From the NCBI GenBank assembly GCA_963556145.1, contig OY744467.1, forward strand, positions 2,790,001-2,854,000: a stretch of 64,000 bases of DNA. Direction: 5' to 3'. The translations under genes were made by a program, and so were the position numbers. This document shows positions 56,544 to 64,000 of the stretch, piece after piece. Positions within the stretch are counted from its first letter, which is position 1. Each line of letters begins with the position of its first letter. The stretch is from Hygrocybe punicea (Eukaryota; Basidiomycota; Agaricomycetes; Agaricales; Hygrophoraceae). The notes below the pieces were generated by a model. It saw only the letters and a list, made by a program, of their open reading frames with translations. It ran no database searches and was not told the origin of the DNA.

Positions 56544-59500
56544 TTACTTCCTCTTCACTTCATCCAGCTTGGTGCCGATCATATTGAGTTGCCTGAAGAT
56601 GTGGGCCTGGTTTGCGCACAATCGGTTTAGCTCCATCGTCCAATGGGTTAGGCGCATATGGACTTCTGCAATGTATTCTGACAGACCATCCACAATGATC
56701 GAGATCTCCCGTTGCATTTCCATGGCCATGTCCCATATGGCCTGTATGTGGTCATTGATTCCAGCTCCAATCTGTGGGTGCTTGAACAGATTCCCTTGTC
56801 TCCCATCATCCCGCTCCGATTCCATGTCCGGTTTGACATCAGTTAGCATCTGTTTGCTCGTCAATGCCTCTCCAGCTTGCAGCTTGGGCTTCTTCATGGG
56901 TCTTGGTATTTTCTTTGCGACGATCTTCCTCTTTGGACTACCTGCCTTCACCTTCCCATTCCATTCCACTTTCCCAGTTCTGGTGGCCGGTCCCTTTGTC
57001 AATAACCCGCTGTAGAGACTCAACGTCTTTCTGAGTCCATATCATCGATATATCACGAATCTGGACGAACCTGATGCCTCCAAACAACTCGCGTTCCAAC
57101 CTGACGTAACCCGACGTGACATTACCCAATGTGACCCAATGTGACCCAATGTATGCCGCTTTGTCATGGCCGCTTTTGGACCAAATCCAGCAGCCTCATA
57201 AGCCCCGGAGTTCCAATTATAGGAGACAGATCTCATTGGACGTGATTCCCGACTTCGGACTTGCCTTATATACACGTCCCCCCATCCTTTTGGAGATATG
57301 TAGGACATTTCAGATCTTTTTCATGGATATTTGTTTTCTCTTCCATTTTCCTGTCTTCGTTGCATCACAATACCCCTCTTTACAACCCCATTCCAACTTC
57401 TCTTTGTAGTTTTCCTTCGGCCGAAATAGACATGTCCGAAAGTAGACTACTCACTCATGTACTATAAAAACAGTCCCCGATGACCGTACAAAAAAGAGAT
57501 ATCCTTAGTCCCCGTTTCCTTATAGTCAAAATCATGTTTTAATCCCTTCAAATGCTCATCCTCATAGACCGTTAGCCTTTTATATAGTTCACCTCATCGT
57601 CTTTATCATTGTTCCATCATTCGTTCATTGTTTCCAACCCAACCCAACCTGACCCACCATACCCGTCGTCATCGGCTTCATCAGGTTCATCGTTATTTAT
57701 CTGTTTTCATTCCATTCATCGCTGGGTTTGTTATTATTTGTCCAGTTTTACATGGCGGCTTTATTTTTACTTCCATTTCCACTTCATTTATTATCCCTGA
57801 CACTGATTATTCACCGTTGAAAGGGTGCACTGCGGTAATGTGAACGGAATCAAATACCAACTCTACCACAGTGCTGTACGAATTCTGAGGGGTTCAATCT
57901 CAATCCAAAAGGTTAATAAAAATACTCAGAGGTGCTCTGGATAGTGGCGATGATGTTTCCGATGTGTGCGATGATGTTTCCGATGTGCGCGATGTGCGCG
58001 ATGCGCACAGCGTGTGCAAAACAGTCGGCGATGTTTTCGGTGTATACATAGCACTTTATAGAAGGAACGCAAAGTTTAATAGAGCATAGCGGAGCTATTG
58101 CATGGACAGCGCAGTAAAGAGGTGATATGATAGACTGGAATCGGGGGTATACAAGACGTCTCTCTAGTATGTCAACTATAGGGGGTATTTATGTGAAGTT
58201 GGTTGTTAGGACAATACAGGGTGAAGAAGGCAAGACAAATAGATGGTGCGCGACGGAACTATGGTGCAATAGGGATGAAATGGAACTGAAACAAAGGGTA
58301 TAGCACCATGCGACGCAATTTCCAAAATATCTAGAGGATAGGAGCTATAATGTTTGAAATAAGTGAAACATGTCGCATAAAGACTTCCCTGGAACCGGAA
58401 TGGAATCGGAATGGAATAGGGTGAACGGTACAAGCATGGGTGATGTCGGAGAGGCTCGAAATATGTTTCCGAAGGGGGCCGAAGCGCTCCGAAGACAATC
58501 GCAGTAATGTAAAATTATCGCCCATATCGCGCGCATATCGCAGTCGCATCACAATGGAGATACATATAAATCGGGATGTTTCACAGTGAATCGCAGCATG
58601 TCCGAGGCTAGAATAGGTCCAATAGAACGTTTCCGTGCTTAGGGACGTGCGCTGCATATCACCGTCACTTTCACGCTGACACCCCTAGGCTAGGATCTTA
58701 TCTCCTGCAGCCACTCCAACCTCACCATTACACCACAGCATCATTTGAGCTTCTTGCATCGGTCACACATGTACCCCTCAATTCCACGACAAACCACGTT
58801 GGCAGTCATGCACGCATCGCACTGTCAGATCCGGAACGACTTCATATACTATGGATTAGTTAGGCACAACGGATATATGAGTTTCCAAGATATTACTTAC
58901 CCCGGAATCTTCCCCTTTGGTCCTGTGTCCCCGTTTCTGCTCACATTTGAAGAATCGTCCCCGCTATTGTACTCCCCATAAATGGTTTTGTTGTACCGGT
59001 TGACCTTTTTGTCCCAGTTGGCCTTTTTGTTTTTGATTGCATTAAGAGCTTGGAGTCTCTCGTATTTCTGTAGTTGTTCATCAGCCCAGTCACAGTCCTC
59101 GTCCTCATCCTGTTCCTCATTTCCATGCTTGCTGACTTGTCCGGTCTCCTCCCAATCCCTTTCCGTGGCTGCCTCAGCCTCCCTTTTTGCTGCCTCTGCC
59201 ACCTTTGCCCTTTCCGCGTCCTCGATCTGCTTCACTTCCGCCTCCACCTCCACCCTCCTATTTATCTCCTCCTCGTATTGGCACAATTCCTCCACCCGTT
59301 TCCACCTGAGCTCCACTGCCTCCATGGCCCATTGTCTCCTCACTTCCTCCTCCATTTCCTCCTGCAACTGTAATGCTTCCTCAACTTCCTGACGCCTTGC
59401 CTCTTCCTGCTCCCACTTCTTGTATTCCTCCTGGTTCCGCAACCATTCCTCAACCTCAACCACCATTTCCCCACCCACCGAGAAGTCCTTTGGTTCCGTC

Positions 59501-59756
59501 ATGTTGATTCCATTGTCCTGGATTTCCATCATGAGTCCCCTGTAGTTCTGTAGTTCATACTGTTTACGAGAATGGAATCTCTTACTATGGCCCGTCCTCA
59601 TCTCACCACCCATTGCCATGCCTCATTCTCAAATCCATTGCATATAATATCGATTCTGGCCATGTCAACATCCAGTAACTCAGCTATGGCATTCTCGAAG
59701 TCTTGCTGTGTTTCCACATCGAGAGTTTTGAGGAAGTTGTCGTATTCCATCAACAT
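56544..59756 (-). pseudogene. Coiled-coil/Zn2Cys6 gene of copy B, interrupted
   Basis: It aligns with the spliced gene at 16-1574: start near 59756 (MEYDNFLKTLDVETQQ), coiled-coil exon about 59570-58905 with a single copy of the 32-residue unit, then the zinc cluster (CDACMTANVVC, GIEGYMCDRCKKLK) at about 58835-58745. A 1.7-kb insertion (57031-58740) splits it before the sixth cysteine. The rest, from GLLTKGPATR to the stop at 56544, follows. The five visible cysteines are kept although CpG decay changed many other codons. It is non-functional because of the insertion. Confidence 0.85.
57031..58740. mobile_element. 1.7-kb insertion in the Zn2Cys6 gene, possibly a solo LTR
   Basis: Comparison with copy A places the insert exactly between CAACGTCTTT and TCATTTGAGC. 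The insert begins CTGAGTCC and ends ACAGCA, so TG...CA ends are possible from 57032. The 5-bp flanks TCTTT and TCATT differ at one base. ACTATAAAAAC lies at about 57460. A short minisatellite with GATGATGTTTCCGATGTG occupies 57945-58015. No protein was recognised. A solo LTR is the best guess but not proven. Confidence 0.5.
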
Positions 59757-60073
59757 CTGGCATTGGTGTTGGTGTTTGTTAGGTTTGTTAAGGATTGTTG
59801 GGCTCGTTGAGGTTGTTGTCAATGTTGAGTCGCATTGAAGATTTTGTGTTTGTATTTGTTGTCTCCATCACATGACCATTATTTCTTTGTCCAACCTAGT
59901 GTTGCCGAGGTTCAGTTCAGTCCGGTTCTGACCCTTTTTGGTGGAACCGTGAACCGAACTTCAGGTCCGGTTTGGCGCTGGGCCAAACCTGGACCCAGAT
60001 GGCATCGAACCATCTGTCCATGTTCCATCTGGGTTCAGACAACCGAGGTGGGCTCACCCCATGAGCTCTGTTC

Positions 60074-60127
60074 TCCTCGCAAATGGCAGGCACATATCAA
60101 TTGATATGGCGCTGCACTTTGTGAGGT
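60074..60127. other. Palindromic box, instance 6
   Basis: Left arm TCCTCGCAAA, centre CATATCAATTGATATG (perfect 16-bp palindrome), right arm TTTGTGAGGT. Length 54 bp. Confidence 0.7.
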
Positions 60128-60229
60128 AGTTGGGCTGCAGGGTAGTTGGGCTGCAGGGGAGCCGTCCAGCACTGCTGCTGCTGCTGCTGCCATTGCCATT
60201 GCCACTGTTGCTGTTGCTGCCGCTGCCAT

Positions 60230-62070
60230 TGTAGTAGATGTGCCTGGGCTGTCATGTGCCCAGCTCCCACGGTTGATCTTAGTCAGTAGGCTTCCTGATG
60301 TAGTAGACAGTCTCATCCTTTGACATCCAGACCGTTTTTACTCAATTCCTGTATGAGCACCCTGAGAGGTCCCTTGGGACCTCTCAACATGGTGATGAGA
60401 GTGCGATTCGACTCACGGATTCTTTTCTTGCTGATTTCTGCCTTTTCTGACCTCTTTTACTGCTTTTCTCACGACAATGACTTTTTCGGCCTCACCACTC
60501 ACTGGACAACATTCCCTTCTTTTGTCTGGCCTATCGTACACCCATTCGACCCCTGAGCCATGGTACATCCTCACAGGACTCCCCATTCACTGTGCGTCTG
60601 CGAAATGAACCGTCGACACTGTTTTTGGACCCCCAAGCGAGGCCACATCATCCTTGGCAGAGACTCGTCTCTCGCGCACCCCAGCCCATACATGTTTGTT
60701 TAGGCCCCACAGACCCTCGTCTCATGTCCCAGAGGTCCTCTGTCCCCGCCCGTCTCCACGATGAGCCGTTACCGCCAGTTACATTGACCTGGAGTCACCA
60801 TTTTTTTCTTCGACCCCGTTTTTTCACCACCCTGGGCCCAACACAGACCCATTGCGCCCCCCGCACTCACGCTCAATGTCCCAAAACCCACACTAGCATC
60901 CATTGGCCCAACACGAGCCATTTGGGCACCCAACGCCTGCCACGTTGGAGTGGTACCAAGGTACCACTCCGGGAGCTCACGCAGGACTCGAGGGAAAGGT
61001 CGACTGGATAGGAAGGATCGACTGACTACTACATCTGGAAGGCTACTGACTAGGTCAAACCGTGGGAACCTGATCACGTGACTGACCAGGCACAACTACT
61101 ACAACGTCACTGCGCCGCAACCCCCACGTTTTCGCTATCCATGGCCCCATACTGCTTCGCCGGCCCTGCAAAGCTATGCTCAACCCACTAGAGCTTCACA
61201 TGTACCTCTCGTTACCTCAAACGAGCCCTGCTACTGTTTTTTAGGCTCTCCAGCTACAGGCTGAGTCGTTGCCACATGCCCCCGCTTCCCAGCATGAATG
61301 GCCCCACTTTCCAGCATAAACAGCCATGCACCTGCTCACGTAGCTCACCGCACCCATGCCTGATGCCACAGAGCACCCCACTCACCCAGCCCACTGCTTT
61401 CCAGGCCCCACCGCCCTTTGCCACGCCGTCAATTCGTGGCCCCTGCATTTTGCATCCCCAGCCCTGCAGCTTCACAAGGCCCCCCACAGCCTCGCAACCG
61501 CTTCCCAGAGTTTCATGCGAAGAGATTCCTCGACGCTGGCACCCACTCTAGCACCCAGTATATATTCTCCTTGTTCCCTTGGTTCTTTTTCAGCTTCTCA
61601 CTGCTCTCCCTCAACCCGGTTTTGCTCATCACTGTCTACACATTGCCCCACGATGTCATCCCGTATCTATTTACCTATGCGCAACCACCCAGCCTATTCA
61701 TGGACTATGAGAACCCACACCCTGTGCTGCAATTGGTTTCAGAGGACAATATTGTCCCGCTTCACGATGTAAGGCCTCGACTGCGACTTGGGGCATTCTG
61801 AGGGACTGGGAGTTGTGATTTGGAGATTGTTTTTGGTCAGTTCTGTTTGGTTTTTGTTTTCTGTTTGTTAGCTGTTGGCGATGAGGGCGTCGCCATGAGG
61901 AGGAGGGGCACTTGTAGTAGATGTGCCTGGGCTGTCATGTGCCCAGTTCCCATGGTTGATCTTAGTCAGTAGGCTTCCTGATGTAGTAGACAGTCTCATC
62001 CTTCAACATCCAGACCGTTTCCACTCGATTCCTGTGTGAGCACCCTGAGAGGTCCCTCGGGACCTCTCCA
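60230..62070 (+). mobile_element. Small non-autonomous LTR element (TRIM/LARD-like, 1.84 kb)
   Basis: Two 158-bp LTRs (60230-60387 and 61913-62070) begin TGTAGTAGATGTGCC. A primer-binding site TGGTGATGAGAG starts at 60390, two bases after the 5' LTR. A purine tract GAGGAGGAGGGG lies just before the 3' LTR (61897-61909). Both LTRs contain a hairpin, GAGAGGTCCC-TT/TC-GGGACCTCTC. CCAT flanks both sides. The 1.5-kb interior has open frames but no Gag or Pol motif, so it needs proteins in trans. Confidence 0.85.
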
Positions 62071-62303
62071 CCATGGCCATTGCTGCTGCAACTGCTGCTG
62101 CTGCTGCCACTGTTGCTGATGCTGCTGTCATGGCCATTGCTGCTGTAGCTGCCATTGCCATTGCCGTTGCCGTTGCAGCTGCGGCTGCTGCTGCTGCCAC
62201 CGTTGCTGTTGTTGCTGCTGCTGCTACCAGCATTGGATGAGCTGCCGTGGAAATGGGAGCACGGGCTACACCCACGCTCCCGTTATCCTTCTTGGTGCCA
62301 AAT

Positions 62304-62358
62304 ACCTCGCGAACGATGTCCACACGTCAGTTGACACGTCAGCTCATGTTTGCAAAGT
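62304..62358. other. Palindromic box, instance 7
   Basis: Left arm ACCTCGCGAAC, centre ACGTCAGTTGACACGT, right arm GTTTGCAAAGT. It lies in the same element as instance 6, on the far side of the CTG arrays. Confidence 0.6.
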
Positions 62359-63001
62359 TCCTTGGCATTGGATGGCTTGATGCAGCACAAGCTGCTGCTG
62401 CTGTTGCTGCCATTGCTGCCACTGGCCGTTGCCATTGCCGTTGTTGCTGTTGCCATTGCCATCGTCATTGTTGACATTGCCATTGCCATTGCCATTGCCG
62501 TTGCCTGTGGTGGTGGTGGTGGTGGTGGTGGTGTTGCAGCTGTCCCGCATCCATTGGCATTGGTATTGGGATCCATGTTGTGCTGTGGTGGTGTGCTCGC
62601 GATGTGGTCGTGGTCAAGTTGCCTGTGGCAGATAATATTAGTAAAGTTAAGAAATTTGATGAGACTTACCTGTATTCACAAACGCGACATTGTGTCACGT
62701 TCATTGGCCTTGCGTTGTTGCGGTGTTGGTGAAGAAACCTTACAGGTAATGGTCACATGATACCGTTTAACACGAAAAAGTAAAGAAATCCAAAAAACAA
62801 ATGAAATAAATACCTTAAAAATATCCATGTTCACGGTTTGGACGCGGTTTGGAGCCGTTCAGGAAATCTGGCAGGCCTCGAAACCCGGAACTAAACCTGC
62901 GGTCCAGTTCAGCACTTGACTGAACTTAGACTGAACCTAGGGTTCAGTTTGGGGTTTGAACCAGGTTTGGCTAGGTTCGGAACTGAACTACGGCAACACT
63001 A

Positions 63002-63210
63002 GTCCAACCATTTCGCCCACCCCGTTTTGGTAGCTCCGGATTGCCCCTCTCTGATGCTTCAATACCCACCAGCTTCGACTCCATTCACATTGTACTCCTG
63101 ATTCCATCCATTTTCAACATCGCTTCAGCTCCTTTCTTCCCACAATGCCGGGATCTTTGTTACTTCATATGGATCGACCAGAGATGGTCTCAATCTGAGT
63201 CCTGACCAGA
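63002..63210 (+). other. 3' untranslated part of copy B
   Basis: Retrotransposon sequence between the nested TIR element and the 3' LTR. No purine tract and no gene are visible. Confidence 0.5.
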
Positions 63211-63811
63211 TGTAGAGGCTCCAGATTGTGTGGATCTGGATCCTCTTCATATCTGACACTGTTCCTGTCCATTCCTATTCCCATATCATCGATTCCCCTT
63301 GATTCTGGTCTTTTCCACCCATTCCACCTCCGGAATTGTTCCTACTCGCAATGCAATGTCTGTAACGACCCAGAATCAGTACATATATAATTGTATATCA
63401 TATATCTTTGTTTCCCGTCTCCTAGTACATAGCACCACTCCTCCTATCCTCCTCTCCACTTCCTCCCCTATCACTTACAGCCTTCACTTGTAGCACATAG
63501 TTACCATAGCACAGGATTCCACCCAGTAGTATAAAAGTAGTACATTTACACTACACACACAGATACCCAGACAAACAATATGGAAACCTCTTATCATCCC
63601 GTCTCATATCTATAGTTTTAGTTCTCTCTCTATATCATTTATACTTGCCTTCATCCTTTCCCCCACACTCTCCCTCTGATTCCAGAACCCCCAGATTCAG
63701 GTTGGATTGATTAAACTTCTCTAAAGAAACTGAATTCCTCTGATCACTTTCTAGCTGATCACCCTTTCCGTAGATTCCTCATCCGGGTCTACAACAGAAC
63801 TTGCCGTCACA
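63211..63811 (+). repeat. 3' LTR of copy B (601 bp)
   Basis: Begins TGTAGAGGCTCC, ends GCCGTCACA, TATAAAAG at 63530. It pairs with the LTR at 48929-49544. Confidence 0.9.
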
Positions 63812-64000
63812 ACGGGTACCAACTAGTTATATGTATGCTAACTCAGCAATGCAAATGCATGATCTCATACTCCGCCACATCCTTTTTTGTCTAACATTCC
63901 CACAGCCATTTTCATTTTTGGGCTTAGTCGGCGCTATAAATTTGCACACGGAATCTCGGCAGATTATTTGGAAATGCACAACCACTTTGAATTTTCGGAG

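Larger units (their letters stand above)
59897..63001. mobile_element. TIR element (hAT-type, 3.1 kb with nested insert) in 3' part of copy B
   Basis: The TIR TAGTGTTGCCG-AGGTTCAG and inverse are present, and the 8-bp duplication GTCCAACC is exact (59889-59896, 63002-63009). Subterminal GGTTCAGTTC/GGTTCGGAAC repeats follow. Without the nested LTR element (60230-62070) it is about 1.26 kb. The interior has CTG/CCATTG simple-sequence arrays (60165-60229, 62075-62235, 62390-62530) and two palindromic boxes. It has no coding content. Confidence 0.9.
48929..63811 (+). mobile_element. Ambisense LTR retrotransposon, copy B (both LTRs; heavily nested)
   Basis: LTRs at 48929-49544 and 63211-63811 bound a Gag-like gene (plus) and the Zn2Cys6/coiled-coil gene (minus), in the same order as copy A but reversed in the window. 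After subtracting the inserts at 50703-55357, 55699-56080, 57031-58740 and 59897-63001 about 5 kb remain. No pol gene is present, so the element was non-autonomous. No clear purine tract precedes the 3' LTR and no matching flanking duplication was found (CATGG left, ACGGG right). Compared with copy A most CpG sites are TpG or CpA. Confidence 0.85.

Noticed and set aside
62350..62760. Val/Ala-rich ORF across CTG/CCATTG repeats
   Set aside because: It is a translation of trinucleotide and hexanucleotide repeats.
48924..63816. A target duplication for LTR copy B
   Set aside because: CATGG and ACGGG do not match, and shifting the boundaries by a few bases did not help. The copy may have recombined or its flank may be rearranged.
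63812..64000. A gene or promoter at the right edge (CTATAAATT near 63938)
   Set aside because: There is no ORF, and too little sequence to judge.
1..64000. tRNA and rRNA genes
   Set aside because: No cloverleaf or rRNA core was recognised by eye. A covariance-model scan was not possible, so small RNA genes cannot be excluded.

Overview
The window looks like repeat-rich chromosome from a basidiomycete fungus, probably an Agaricomycete. The evidence is short introns of about 50 nt with GTRNGT donors and CTAAC branch sites, a Cdc6 gene split by two such introns, a Zn2Cys6-type cluster, and a two-tyrosine Helitron Rep/PIF1 helicase. Only two genes look like ordinary host genes: CDC6 (39913-42008, minus) and a divergent small membrane protein with a C-terminal PPxY motif (42254-43012, plus). 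Almost everything else is transposable elements nested in one another.

Layout. 1-4141: an LTR retrotransposon in minus orientation that carries a Gag-like gene and, on the opposite strand, a spliced gene for a coiled-coil/Zn2Cys6 protein. 4290-5886: diverged 155-bp repeats and an unassigned ORF. 6240-8083: decayed hAT element. 8164-8547: DUF6532-like fragment. 9075-9101: Helitron-type 3' terminus on the minus strand. 9956-11145: unknown minus-strand gene. 11328-38808: one Helitron Rep-helicase gene cut into three by two very large foldback-like insertions (11960-19218 and 23854-38127), whose terminal inverted repeats are long tandem arrays of 34-bp and 45-bp units. The second insertion contains a 100-N gap flanked by two identical 6,070-bp stretches, most likely an unmerged contig overlap. 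39435-39694: a 130-bp duplication. 39913-43012: the host genes. 43108-46968: a foldback MITE and a broken Copia element that itself holds two small DNA transposons. 47018-48928: hAT-type non-autonomous elements. 48929-63811: a second, complete, CpG-depleted copy of the ambisense LTR retrotransposon with LTRs at both ends. It contains a hAT element (which holds two MITEs), a TA-target MITE, a 1.7-kb insertion, and a TIR element that holds a small LTR element.

Target-site duplications can be read directly for most insertions, so their order can be reconstructed. Three signals stand out. First, a 54-bp imperfect palindrome recurs in at least five otherwise unrelated non-autonomous elements. Second, two giant elements with tandem-repeat TIRs sit in the same Helitron gene. 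Third, the LTR retrotransposon is ambisense and its antisense gene has introns. All assignments come from reading the sequence; no database search was run.
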